From positions 1 to 10,128 of the forward strand of contig CAZSXA010000074.1 in the NCBI GenBank assembly GCA_964611195.1: a stretch of DNA of 10,128 nucleotides. Reading direction: 5' to 3'. Positions 1 to 7,972 of the stretch are shown piece after piece. The number at the start of each line of letters is the position of its first letter. The first letter of the stretch is position 1. The position numbers and the translations under genes were made by a program. Source of the DNA: JADLGL01 sp964611195 (GTDB taxonomy: Bacteria; Pseudomonadota; Alphaproteobacteria; Rhizobiales; Kaistiaceae). The notes beneath the pieces were generated by a model. It searched no databases. It saw only the letters and a list, made by a program, of their open reading frames with translations, and had not been told where the DNA came from.

Positions 1-697
1 GCGCGAGATCGCCATAGACGGCGATGAGATCGGACACCTTGGAGACCTTGGCCGAGAGTATGATCTTTTCGCGCGGCAGGCCAAGCCGCTCAGCCTCGGC
101 GGCGGAGAGGAGGGCCGACTGCACCATCGCCTCGCGCGTTACTGCTTCCGCTTCGAGCGGCTCCGCCGAGGCGGCGTTCTCGTCCATCAGCTTGGTCAGC
201 AGCGCCTGGTCGAGCGAGCCCCAATTGACGCCGATCCGCACCGGTTTGTCGTATTGGAGCGCGAACTCGATCAGCTGCGCGAACTGCTTGTCGCGCTTCT
301 CGCCGAAGCCGACATTGCCGGGGTTGATGCGATATTTCGCCAGCGCCTCGGCGGCTGCCGGATGCTCGGCCAGCAGCTTGTGGCCGATATAGTGGAAGTC
401 GCCGATCAGCGGCACCGGCACGCCCTTGGCATCAAGCGCGTCGCGGATATGCGGCACGGCGGCGGCGGCCTCGGCGCGGTCGACGGTGATGCGGACGAGC
501 TCCGACCCGGCGCGCCACAGCGCCGCCACCTGACGCGCGGTTCCCTCGATATCGGCGGTGTCGGTGTTGGTCATCGACTGGACGACGACCGGCGCGGTGC
601 CGCCGACCGTCACGCCGCCGATCTCGACCGGCACCGAATGCCGGCGCGGCGGCGGCTCGCCGACGAAATAGGGCGCAGGATTCGTGTGCTCGTTCAT
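1..697 (-). CDS. ispG: 4-hydroxy-3-methylbut-2-enyl diphosphate synthase (IspG/GcpE), 3' end cut by window edge
   Basis: This is the N-terminal 232 residues of IspG, the [4Fe-4S] enzyme of the cytosolic MEP isoprenoid pathway that reduces MEcPP to HMBPP. Seen directly on the minus strand: VVVQSMTNTDTADIEGTARQ (about residues 37-56), then ELVRITVDRAEAAAAVPHIR, GDFHYIGHKLLAEHP (about 99-113), YRINPGNVGFGEKRD (about 122-136) and VRIGVNWGSLDQ. All are characteristic of the IspG TIM-barrel half. The C-terminal part with the cluster cysteines lies beyond base 1; the full protein is normally around 400 residues or more. The ATG at 697-695 gives the usual length before the SMTNTDT motif. A GGAGAG lies upstream but is rather distant (about 15 nt). 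It is divergent from the extensin-family gene, with a 193-bp spacer. Identity is near certain. Confidence 0.96.
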   Translation of the reverse strand, partial: MNEHTNPAPYFVGEPPPRRHSVPVEIGGVTVGGTAPVVVQSMTNTDTADIEGTARQVAALWRAGSELVRITVDRAEAAAAVPHIRDALDAKGVPVPLIGDFHYIGHKLLAEHPAAAEALAKYRINPGNVGFGEKRDKQFAQLIEFALQYDKPVRIGVNWGSLDQALLTKLMDENAASAEPLEAEAVTREAMVQSALLSAAEAERLGLPREKIILSAKVSKVSDLIAVYGDLA

Positions 698-727
698 AGG
701 AGTCGACCGCTTCTCTCCGGAGCCTTC

Positions 728-756
728 GACATAGTCTCGCACGGAACCGTATTCAA
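728..756 (-). promoter_or_regulatory. candidate sigma70-type promoter for ispG
   Basis: On the minus strand TTGAAT (756-751) and TATGTC (733-728) are separated by 17 bases. They would place a transcript start near 721, about 24 bases before the ispG ATG. The match to TTGACA/TATAAT is partial (4/6 and 3/6), so this is a spacing-supported guess only. Confidence 0.3.
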
Positions 757-890
757 ATCGTGGCGTTAACGAAGAGCGCTTGCGCGGCGCCCCGCCTCGG
801 GGCACGAACAGGCGTTAGCGGCAACGGGTGGGGCATCCATCGCCGGCGCGCTGAGTTTTGCGCGCGGCAGGGCCGGAGCAACAAGACGAT

Positions 891-1946
891 ATGGGTCCGT
901 TCGAGCGCTTCCTCGCCGGCGTCGCCGGGGCCTTTGCCGCCATCGGCGCCGCAGCCGACGATCCGGCGCCCGAAGCGCCGGCCGACCCGCCCGCGATGGT
1001 GGAGGAGGCCCGCCCTTCCGGCGCGCCCGACCGCACCCCGCCGCTGCCGACGCCGCGCCCCGACCCCGACGCTGAAACCGAAATCGCCATCGCCCTCGAC
1101 GATCCCGAGCCGGAGCCGGACGGGCCCGCAGCGCCGGAGGTGAACGAGGACGGCATTGCCCTCGCCGACGTCGCGCCCGAGCCTGCGCCGGCCGACAACG
1201 CCGACGATCCTAGCTTCCGCTTCGCCGTCATCGAGGGTCCGCTCGCCTTCGCCGAGCCCGCGCGGCCCGACTTCGCCGCCGGACCGGAACTCGCCATCCT
1301 GCCGCCGCCGATGCCGGAGCCGAACCCGCTCGCGGTCGGCGAGATCGAACTCGCCGCTTTGCCGCCGGTGCCGTTCGCGCCCGCAGCCGGCGCCCATGAC
1401 CGCGCCTGCCTGTCGCAGCTGGCGGCGCTGCCGCTGGAGGCGACGCTGCTGGAGCCGATCGTCGGCGCCGGCGCCTGCGGGGTCTCCACGCCGCTCGACG
1501 TCGAGGCGATCGGCATGGGCGCGTTCGAGGTCGATCTCGTGCCGGCGGCGGTGGTCGACTGCTCGGTCGTCGGCGCGCTGACGCAATGGCTGGAGGAGGA
1601 CGTCCAGCCCGCCGCCCGGCTCTATCTCGGCCAGTACGTCACGGGGATCCGCGTCGCTGCGTCCTATGTCTGCCGCACCCGCAACCACGTCGCCGGTGCC
1701 CCGCTTTCCGAGCACGCCTTCGGCAACGCCATCGACATCTCCGCCTTCAGGCTCGCCGACGGCACCTGGCTCTATGTCGAGCCCCGCGATCCGGGCACGC
1801 CCGCGGGGCAGTTCCAGGCGGCGATCCGGTCGGAGGCGTGCGGAACGTTCGCGACCGTGCTGGGTCCGGGCAGCGACGCCTTTCACGACGACCACTTCCA
1901 TTTCGATCTCGCCGCGCGCCGCAATCAGTCGACCTACTGCCGGTAG
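891..1946 (+). CDS. extensin family protein (Extensin-like_C domain), probably exported
   Basis: The protein is 351 residues with three parts. Residues 1-22 (FLAGVAGAFAAIGAAA core) look like a weak signal peptide with an AAA-DD cleavage site. Residues ~24-168 form a Pro/Ala/Asp/Glu-rich linker without cysteine. Residues ~170-351 are an Extensin-like_C domain. The domain holds six cysteines (173, 196, 224, 261, 317, 350), suiting disulfides in an oxidising compartment. It also has SEHAFGNAIDIS (274-285) and HDDHFHFD (332-339). The pattern SxHxxGxAxD followed by HxH resembles the zinc site of LAS/M15-type murein peptidases (H275/H276 region, D282/D283, H335, H337). A cell-wall enzymatic role is therefore an inference; the family is otherwise poorly characterised. 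The ATG at 891 has GGAG 12 bases upstream; an in-frame TTG at 858 is the only earlier option because TGA lies at 852-854. The gene is divergent from ispG. Confidence 0.88.
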   Translation: MGPFERFLAGVAGAFAAIGAAADDPAPEAPADPPAMVEEARPSGAPDRTPPLPTPRPDPDAETEIAIALDDPEPEPDGPAAPEVNEDGIALADVAPEPAPADNADDPSFRFAVIEGPLAFAEPARPDFAAGPELAILPPPMPEPNPLAVGEIELAALPPVPFAPAAGAHDRACLSQLAALPLEATLLEPIVGAGACGVSTPLDVEAIGMGAFEVDLVPAAVVDCSVVGALTQWLEEDVQPAARLYLGQYVTGIRVAASYVCRTRNHVAGAPLSEHAFGNAIDISAFRLADGTWLYVEPRDPGTPAGQFQAAIRSEACGTFATVLGPGSDAFHDDHFHFDLAARRNQSTYCR

Positions 1947-2007
1947 CGGCCTGGCGGGCTGCAATCGACGGTATTGCAGGAATGTCACAATCGTTGCGAA
2001 ATGGCGC

Positions 2008-2027
2008 ACCGGACGGCGCCCGCCGGT
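2008..2027 (+). terminator. GC-rich hairpin after extensin gene, terminator-like without U-tract
   Basis: ACCGG-A-CGG-CGC-CCG-CCGGT folds into an 8-bp stem with one bulged A and a 3-nt loop, about 60 bases after the extensin stop. No T-run follows (the next bases are AACGCG), so it is not a classical intrinsic terminator. It could be a 3'-end stabilising hairpin or part of a factor-dependent end. Confidence 0.3.
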
Positions 2028-2185
2028 AACGCGACGTTTACCCTCGTTTGGCTGAATCCCCGCCTTTGTTGGACCAGTCCGGGCGGCACGGCTGCCGCTT
2101 GATTGTCCACCTGCCGCGGATTTCGGCTTGTTTGGGCAGACCGGGTTTGATCCTGTGGCGGTTCATTCGATGCGGAGCAACGATC

Positions 2186-2317
2186 ATGGGCAACGAGAAG
2201 GGCGAACGCGACCTTTCGAACGAGGCCGAGGCTGCGACCAATGAGCGGCCGCCCGTGCCTTTGCATGATCCGTTCAGCCGCTTCGATTTCGAGCCGACCG
2301 ACGGCGGCGAATTCTAG
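2186..2317 (+). CDS. small acidic protein of unknown function (43 aa)
   Basis: I do not recognise a family. The ATG at 2186 has GGAG exactly 8 bases upstream (2174-2177), better than most start contexts in this window. The same frame is open back to a TTG at 2048, but that extension has no comparable signal. The product is short, hydrophilic and rich in Glu/Asp. It begins MGNEKGERDLSNEAEA and ends FDFEPTDGGEF, with a PPVPLHDPFSRF segment between. It has no membrane segment, signal peptide or cysteine, so it is probably cytosolic and largely disordered. It sits 240 bp after the extensin stop on the same strand. It ends 12 bp before the stop of the convergent manC, so the two 3' ends are tightly packed. 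Chance remains possible, as the ORF is short in GC-rich DNA. Confidence 0.5.
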   Translation: MGNEKGERDLSNEAEAATNERPPVPLHDPFSRFDFEPTDGGEF

Positions 2318-2329
2318 GCAGTTTCTGCG

Positions 2330-3739
2330 CTAGCGCGCGAAATCGTCCTCGATCCGCTCGATATCGTCCTCGCCGAGATAGCTCCCCGACTGGACCTCGA
2401 TCAGGTTCAGCGGCTTGTCCGTCGGGTTTTCGAGCCGGTGGAGGCAGCCCTGCGGCAGGAAAATCGATTCGTTCTCCGACACCGTGATCTTGTCATCGTC
2501 GCGGGTGACGAGGGCGGTTCCGGTGACCACCACCCAGTGCTCGGCCCGGTGCTTGTGGCGCTGTAGCGAAAGCCGCGCGCCGGGGTTCACCGTGATCCGC
2601 TTCACCTGGAAGCGCTCGCCGGCATGAACCGACTGATAGAACCCCCACGGCCGGTGCACCCATGGGCTCTGGACGGCCGCATCGGTGCCGTCGCCCCGAA
2701 GGAGCTGGACGAGATCGGAGACCTTCTGGTCGGCGCCCTTGGCCGCCACCAGCACCGCGTCCATCGTCGCAACGACGACGAGGTCGGAAACGCCGAGCGT
2801 GGTCACCACCGGGCCCTCGGAGCGGACGTAGGAGTTCGTGGTCTCGACCGCGACGGCCTCGCCGATGGTGACGTTGCCGGCTTCGTCGCGATCGGAGAGT
2901 GCCCACAGGCCGGTCCAGGTGCCGGCGTCGCTCCAGCCAAAATCGACCGGCAGCACAGCGGCCTTGTCGGTCCGCTCCATGACAGCGCGATCGAACGAGA
3001 TCGACGGGGCCTCGGCGAAGGCCTCAGCGCCGAGGCGGATGAAATCGAGGTCGGCGCTCCGCTCCGCCACCGCCCGCCGGGCGGCGTCCAGAACCATCGG
3101 CTCAAACGCCGCGAAGGCCTCGATGACGCGCGCCGCCGGGAGCAGGAAGATGCCGGAGTTCCAGAGATATCCCTCCTGGAGATAGCGCTCCGCGGTGGCC
3201 ACATCGGGCTTTTCGACGAATGCATCGGCATTGTGGACCGCGCCTTCGGCGATCGGGGCACCCGGCCGGATATAGCCGTAGCCGGTCTCCGGCCGGTCGG
3301 GCTTGACGCCGAAGAGGACCAGCAAGCCGCGGACCGCGGCCGACGCCGCCGCCGCGATGGCATTCCGAAAGCCCTCGACGTCGCGGATCACATGGTCCGA
3401 CGGCATCACCAGGATCGTCGCGTCCGGGTCGGTCTCGAGCGCCAGCAGCGCAGTGACGGCGACGGCCGGCGCTGTGTTGCGGCCGACGGGTTCCAGAACG
3501 ATCTGCGCCTTCTCTGCGCCGATCGCGCGCAACTGCTCGGCAATGACGAAGCGATGCTCGGCATTGGCGATGATCATCGGCGGCGCGAAGACTTCCCGGT
3601 CGCGCGCCCGTTCCACCGCCTCCTGCAGCAGCGTCAGCTCGCCGACCAGCGGCAGCAGCTGCTTCGGATAGGACTGGCGGGAAAGCGGCCACAGCCTCGT
3701 GCCGGTTCCGCCGGAAAGAATGACCGGGGTGATCGTCAT
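2330..3739 (-). CDS. manC: mannose-1-phosphate guanylyltransferase / mannose-6-phosphate isomerase (bifunctional)
   Basis: The 469-residue protein has the normal length for the ManC/AlgA/CpsB type II family. It makes GDP-mannose from mannose-1-P and GTP; the C-terminal cupin isomerises fructose-6-P to mannose-6-P. The N-terminal nucleotidyltransferase domain (about 1-285) shows GGTGTRLWPLSRQSYPKQ (10-27), EPVGRNTAPA (83-92), PSDH (113-116), the sugar-phosphate-binding FVEKPD (174-179) and WNSGIFLL. The C-terminal MannoseP_isomer cupin (about 318-465) shows HRPWGFYQSV, QRHKHRAEHWVVVTG (393-407) and FLPQGCLHRLEN with metal-type histidines. The ATG at 3739-3737 is preceded by AGGA at 4 bases and GGGGAGG at 13. 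It is divergent from the large glycosyltransferase, and GDP-mannose is a plausible donor for that locus. In a single-copy setting the same enzyme also serves general mannose or fucose supply. Confidence 0.96.
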   Translation of the reverse strand: MTITPVILSGGTGTRLWPLSRQSYPKQLLPLVGELTLLQEAVERARDREVFAPPMIIANAEHRFVIAEQLRAIGAEKAQIVLEPVGRNTAPAVAVTALLALETDPDATILVMPSDHVIRDVEGFRNAIAAAASAAVRGLLVLFGVKPDRPETGYGYIRPGAPIAEGAVHNADAFVEKPDVATAERYLQEGYLWNSGIFLLPAARVIEAFAAFEPMVLDAARRAVAERSADLDFIRLGAEAFAEAPSISFDRAVMERTDKAAVLPVDFGWSDAGTWTGLWALSDRDEAGNVTIGEAVAVETTNSYVRSEGPVVTTLGVSDLVVVATMDAVLVAAKGADQKVSDLVQLLRGDGTDAAVQSPWVHRPWGFYQSVHAGERFQVKRITVNPGARLSLQRHKHRAEHWVVVTGTALVTRDDDKITVSENESIFLPQGCLHRLENPTDKPLNLIEVQSGSYLGEDDIERIEDDFAR

Positions 3740-3816
3740 GGCGTCCTGATCGCCTCCCCGCTCGCCTTTGCGGTCTGCTGGCGGTGAGGCGTGGCGTTGC
3801 TATGCTTCGCGAAGAA

Positions 3817-3845
3817 CCGATAGTCGATTGTCATCGCCGAGTGAA
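3817..3845 (-). promoter_or_regulatory. candidate promoter for manC
   Basis: On the minus strand TTCACT (3845-3840) and TATCGG (3822-3817) are spaced by 17 bases in the 195-bp spacer between manC and the divergent glycosyltransferase. The predicted start falls near 3810, inside the perfect palindrome CTTCGCGAAG (3805-3814), leaving a ~70-nt leader. The element matches are partial, so confidence is low. Confidence 0.22.
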
Positions 3846-3934
3846 CGGCCCGCCAACGCCGGCGCGCCGCTGTGATCACAACCCGAGCTGGACGCAACAA
3901 TGCGCAAGGCCCTCTTCGAGATTGCGATCCGGCG

Positions 3935-6900
3935 ATGCTGAGAGCCTCGTTCTTCGACCGGTTTGTGGAGGTGCGCCAACGGCGGTCGCAGGCCGCACCC
4001 GTGGTGTCGGTGATCCTCCTCAGCGACCGGGCGGTCGATCCAAGTGCGGCGATCGAGGCAGTGCTCTCCGAACGGAGCGTCGACCTCGAACTCATCATTC
4101 TCGACGACGCGTCCGAGGCTGAGACTGCCGATCGTCTTGCGAGCGCTCACGCAGCCGACGACCGGGTTCTCCTCATTCGCTACCAGCGCCGCACCGGCAT
4201 CCCGGCGCTCTGCCTCAACACGGCACTCCGGCACGCTTCGGGCCGCTTCATCGGCTACCAGTCGAGCGACGCGTACTACGTCCCTGGGGGACTCGCAGCG
4301 CTGGTCGCTGCCATCGACGGCGGCGGCGCCGGGCTCGTCCACGGCCGGATCGTGAAGCCCAACGGACCGCGTCCGCATCGCGATTCGGCGCCGGAGGTGA
4401 ACGCCTCGGTTCTCGCCGGCCGCAATCCGCTGGTTGCCGCCGGCGTGCTCCACCGCCCCGACGTCATCGACCGGGCGGGGGCGTTCGACCCGCATCTGGC
4501 AATCCGCGGCCGGCACGAATGGGATCTGTGGCAACGGATCGCCGAGGGCGGCGTTTTCGTGGGCATTCCTGACGAGGTCGCGACCGTGCTGCCCCGAGCG
4601 GATCCCGATCGGCGGAAGCCACCTTCCCGAAAGGGATTCGCGCTGGCTCGCATGCGCGCCGACCGCACGGACGAACTGTCGCTCGACGGTGCGTCGCATT
4701 GCGACGTTATCGGCGAGCGCTTCCTGCCCGATCCGGCCTCGCGCATCGCGTTCCACAGCCGCGAAATCCTGCCCTATCTCGGCGCCCATTTCGACCAGAC
4801 TGAGCTGTTGGAAACGCAGCTCGCCGCGCGCCTGCTGCCTGAGGAGCGCGCGGTCGTCTCGGTGTCCGGATCGGTCCGTTCCGCGACCGTGGAAATGGCG
4901 TTTCGCAACTACGCCGAGACCTTTCCCGCCGCGATCGGCCTTGTGGAGGACGAAGCGCCGCCGATCCACGATATGACGGTGAACCTTCGCACTCTGACGC
5001 CGCCGAACGCGGACCAGCGGGCCAAAGCCCTCGCCGAACGGAAGCCTCTCATCTACGCCCTCGACGACGACCTCTTCGCGCTCTATGGGCGCCGCGCGGA
5101 GAACGCGCCGATTCTTCACGCCGTGGAGGACCACACCCGCGCCGCCGATCTTGTCATCGTCTATGCGCGCGCGCTCATCGAGCATGCCGCGGCGTTGAAC
5201 CCGCGCGTCAGCGCCCTTGCGATGAATACGCCAGCGCGTTTCATCGAACGGTGCGTTGATGGCGAGAAGGAACGCGGGAAGACCCGCTATCTCCTGATCG
5301 GGCGGGTGATCCGTGGTCGCGAGCTTCGCAAGCTTGGCGATGAGCTCCGCGATTTCTTCAACGCCCATCGGGGCGAGGCGACCTTGACGGTCTTCTCGGA
5401 CGAGCGGCTCGACCCGGAATATCGGGAGCTTCTCTCGGGCATCGACTACGAGACCACGCCGCTACTGCACTACCGACGCTTCCGCGAGTTCCTCGTCGGG
5501 TCGACCTTTCACTTCCTCATCAATCCGCTTCGCGAGAGCCGCTTCAACAGAGGTAAGTCGCCGGTGAAGTATCTTGAGGCGACGATGGCCGGCGCCGTGC
5601 TGATCACCTCGAAGGCCCATGTCTATAGACAGGTGAAACACGGCGAGACAGGCATCGTCGTGCCATGGCGGACGGGCGCCTGGCGCGAGGCGCTGGAGGA
5701 GAGCCTCGCCATGGGCGAGGGCGAGCGTGCTGCGATGCACGCCGCGGCGGCGGCCGATATCGGGTCGACGCGCTCGACCGAGGCGACGTATCTGACGTTT
5801 CGGACAACGCTGGAGGCCGCACAACTCCACGCGCTCCTCCGCTCGCGATTGCGGCCCGGCGGCAAGGCACTGATCGTCGTCGACGATCCCGCTCGAACCG
5901 GCCTCCCGGAAAGCCTCAGATCGCTGCTCGACCCGCTCCACTTCACGGTCGTAATCGCCGACGATCTTGCCGCCTCTTCGCCGGGGGAGCGCGCCGAGAC
6001 GCTGAAGGAAAACGGCGCCGCTTTGGTTCACGCCGCGACGCTGCGCTCGCCATGGCTCGCCGCCGCGACCGAAGCCGGCATCCCCTCCGTGTCCGGGATC
6101 GACAGCGCCGACGAGCTCCGCCCGCCGATTGCGAGGCCGCTCGCCGGCGATCCCGACTGCATTGCTGCGGTGACAGCCGACCTCGCGGGCTCCGCAGAGC
6201 AGGCCGGATTCGCGCGCTCCTTTCGCTGGACCCCTTCGCTGCCGAGACCGAAGAAGTTCGCTCAGAACAGCCTGCATCGTCAGCGCGGCGGCGTTCGGAT
6301 CGCCGCGGCGAGCGGCCGAGACATCGCGTCCGACGCCGAACTGATCGCGGCGTCTCTGCAGGCCTTCGCCGGCGACACGCCTGTCCGGCTGGAGATCGCA
6401 TGCGGAGCGGACGATCAGAATGCCTGGCGGACGGCTTTGGCCGTGCACGCCGTACGCCCCGAGCCGGTCTTCGTCGAAGGCAAGGCTCTATCCCGGCGCG
6501 CCGTTCTGTTGACGCTCGGCGATGGCGACGACCTCAGGCGTGCGACCCTCGAAGCGATGAGCGTGGGCGTCCCGGTGATCTCGGTCCGCGGTGACGTGGG
6601 ACCGCGTGGCGACGATGGCCTCCGCGACTGCGATGTCTCGCCTGAGCCGGAAGCGGTCGCGACCGCGTTGAGGCGGCTATACGCCCTTCGGCCGAGGCGC
6701 CTTCAAACGCTGCGGCGGGGGGCCGCCGCGACGGCCTTCACGCTGGCGGATCCGGACGTTGCAGCCGCCAACCTCATCCGCCTCTACCGAATCGCGGTGG
6801 AGGCATCGGACCGCCGACAGGCCCGTCGACGCCTCGAGGCCCAGCAATCGCGCCGGCAGCGCGCTGTGACGATCGACGTCCGCGACGGCCGCGCACGCTT

Positions 6901-7162
6901 TCTCGGCTTCACGTCCACCGAACCACTCGCCCCCGAGATCATCGAGGCGGACATCCCCGACCATTGGCTTGCTCGCGAGGCGGACGGCGCCGTCGAGGTT
7001 ATTGCCGCCGCTGGCGGCGCCGCCCGCTTCATCGTCGCGGCGGAAGATCCGTCGGTCGGACTTGCCCCGGCTGGCAAGGGCGAGGTCCGGGTGGTGGTCA
7101 CCTGCGACGCGATCAGCCGCGAGATCGTTGCCGGCGAGGAGATGTGGACGCCGCTCGGCTAG
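3935..7162 (+). CDS. multidomain glycosyltransferase (GT2-like plus two GT-B-like modules)
   Basis: From the ATG at 3935 the product has 1075 residues. Residues ~20-235 are a GT-A/GT2-like domain: APVVSVILLS, LELIILDDAS (52-61), YQSSDAYYVPGG in the DxD position, and HEWDLWQRIAEGG. Residues ~300-620 form a GT-B-like glycosyltransferase: LIYALDDDLFALYGR (372-386), YLLIGRVIRGREL, then FNRGKSPVKYLEATMAGAVL (537-556) and HGETGIVVPW. Residues ~645-950 look like a second, more divergent GT-B module, ending in RRATLEAMSVGVPVISV (868-884). In that module the usual first Glu of the E-x7-E pair is not evident, an Asp stands there, and activity is doubtful. About 85 C-terminal residues are strand-rich and unrecognised. 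There is no membrane segment, so it is probably cytosolic or peripheral. GTG 3872 is an alternative start; neither start has a clear Shine-Dalgarno. It likely builds a surface polysaccharide with the neighbouring genes. Confidence 0.85.
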   Translation: MLRASFFDRFVEVRQRRSQAAPVVSVILLSDRAVDPSAAIEAVLSERSVDLELIILDDASEAETADRLASAHAADDRVLLIRYQRRTGIPALCLNTALRHASGRFIGYQSSDAYYVPGGLAALVAAIDGGGAGLVHGRIVKPNGPRPHRDSAPEVNASVLAGRNPLVAAGVLHRPDVIDRAGAFDPHLAIRGRHEWDLWQRIAEGGVFVGIPDEVATVLPRADPDRRKPPSRKGFALARMRADRTDELSLDGASHCDVIGERFLPDPASRIAFHSREILPYLGAHFDQTELLETQLAARLLPEERAVVSVSGSVRSATVEMAFRNYAETFPAAIGLVEDEAPPIHDMTVNLRTLTPPNADQRAKALAERKPLIYALDDDLFALYGRRAENAPILHAVEDHTRAADLVIVYARALIEHAAALNPRVSALAMNTPARFIERCVDGEKERGKTRYLLIGRVIRGRELRKLGDELRDFFNAHRGEATLTVFSDERLDPEYRELLSGIDYETTPLLHYRRFREFLVGSTFHFLINPLRESRFNRGKSPVKYLEATMAGAVLITSKAHVYRQVKHGETGIVVPWRTGAWREALEESLAMGEGERAAMHAAAAADIGSTRSTEATYLTFRTTLEAAQLHALLRSRLRPGGKALIVVDDPARTGLPESLRSLLDPLHFTVVIADDLAASSPGERAETLKENGAALVHAATLRSPWLAAATEAGIPSVSGIDSADELRPPIARPLAGDPDCIAAVTADLAGSAEQAGFARSFRWTPSLPRPKKFAQNSLHRQRGGVRIAAASGRDIASDAELIAASLQAFAGDTPVRLEIACGADDQNAWRTALAVHAVRPEPVFVEGKALSRRAVLLTLGDGDDLRRATLEAMSVGVPVISVRGDVGPRGDDGLRDCDVSPEPEAVATALRRLYALRPRRLQTLRRGAAATAFTLADPDVAAANLIRLYRIAVEASDRRQARRRLEAQQSRRQRAVTIDVRDGRARFLGFTSTEPLAPEIIEADIPDHWLAREADGAVEVIAAAGGAARFIVAAEDPSVGLAPAGKGEVRVVVTCDAISREIVAGEEMWTPLG

Positions 7163-7947
7163 GCGGAGTGCTTCTTGCGCCGCGCCTGAATGGCGCGCCC
7201 GGCGAAATCCTGCGCCACCTTGCGCCAGATCTCCTCGCGGAACTGCGGGTCCTGAAACCGAGCGAGCAAGCTCTTGAGCTCGGCCGCGCGCTTGGCGCCG
7301 ACCATACGCGGGCGGAGATGCGTGAGCGTGCAGATCGCCGTCGGCACCATCACCGAACGCGCCTTGAGCCAAGGTTCGGCTAGGAACTGCCGCCACATAT
7401 AGAGGTCGCTCCAGGGGAAATCGTCTGGCGTGTTCCGCCAGCCATGCGGCAGGCGGCGATAGGCGTCGAGCGTGTGGCCGACCACGGCGATGTCGAAACG
7501 GTTGAACATCTTCGCCAGAAGGCGGGCGCGAAACTCCGGGTCCTCGAGATCGGCCTCACGCGCAAAGAACCGACCGCGCTGGTTGATGCCGACATGCATC
7601 GTATGGGCGAAGTCGACTTCGCGGAGAGCCTCGCCGAGCGTCGCAAGATGCATGTCCATCCACAGATCGTCGTCGCCGAGATAGGCGACGAAACGTCCGC
7701 GTGCCTCCTGCAAGACGGTATGGCGATGGATCTCGCCCTTCCGGCCGGTCTTGGGGAGGTCGAAGAAGCGGATGCGCTCGTCCTCGGCCGCGAGCTTTTC
7801 CGCCGCGGCCCGGGTCTCGGGCGTCACGCCGTCGCCGACTATGAAGACCTCGAAGTCCTGGATTGTCTGCCGCTTGATGCTCTCCACCGCCAGCGGCAAT
7901 GGCTCGGCATGGGAGTGGGTCGGGATGAGGACTGTGGCGACCGGCAC
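7159..7947 (-). CDS. GT2 family glycosyltransferase
   Basis: The 262-residue, single GT-A domain protein transfers a sugar from a nucleotide-sugar donor. It opens with the family's first strand, VPVATVLIPTHSHAEPLPLA, followed by VESIKRQTIQDFEVFIVGDG (21-40). The FVAYLGDDDLW block (86-96) supplies the DxD-type metal/nucleotide site. The C-terminal half (MFNRFDIAVVGHTLDAYRRL, DFPWSDLYMWRQFL) presumably forms the acceptor site. There are no membrane segments; the tail is basic (QARRKKHSA). The start is GTG 7947, with GAGG 7 bases upstream; GTG 7953 is possible but only one base from that GAGG. The upstream open frame runs antisense-like through the aldolase gene and is not coding. It follows the aldolase by 25 bp and probably lies in one transcript with it. 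Its stop overlaps that of the convergent large glycosyltransferase. Confidence 0.88.
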   Translation of the reverse strand: MPVATVLIPTHSHAEPLPLAVESIKRQTIQDFEVFIVGDGVTPETRAAAEKLAAEDERIRFFDLPKTGRKGEIHRHTVLQEARGRFVAYLGDDDLWMDMHLATLGEALREVDFAHTMHVGINQRGRFFAREADLEDPEFRARLLAKMFNRFDIAVVGHTLDAYRRLPHGWRNTPDDFPWSDLYMWRQFLAEPWLKARSVMVPTAICTLTHLRPRMVGAKRAAELKSLLARFQDPQFREEIWRKVAQDFAGRAIQARRKKHSA

Positions 7948-7972
7948 GCTCACGCCTCGTTCGCTGAAGGCA

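Noticed and set aside
789..803. GCCCCGCCTCGGGGC hairpin between ispG and the extensin gene
   Set aside because: A perfect 6-bp stem but no T-run, and it lies upstream of both divergent genes, so it is not a terminator for either; no known operator matches.
753..2009. 418-codon minus-strand open frame opposite the extensin gene
   Set aside because: Arg/Gly-rich antisense frame typical of GC-rich genes; the plus strand has a recognisable domain with conserved motifs.
2327..2336. GCGCTAGCGC palindrome at the manC stop
   Set aside because: It has no loop or T-run and is short enough to be chance in GC-rich DNA.
2624..3787. 387-codon plus-strand open frame across manC
   Set aside because: Antisense shadow of manC, whose motifs are unambiguous.
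3800..5368. 522-codon minus-strand open frame opposite the large glycosyltransferase
   Set aside because: No family motifs and low-complexity basic composition; the opposite strand encodes a clear GT2 domain.
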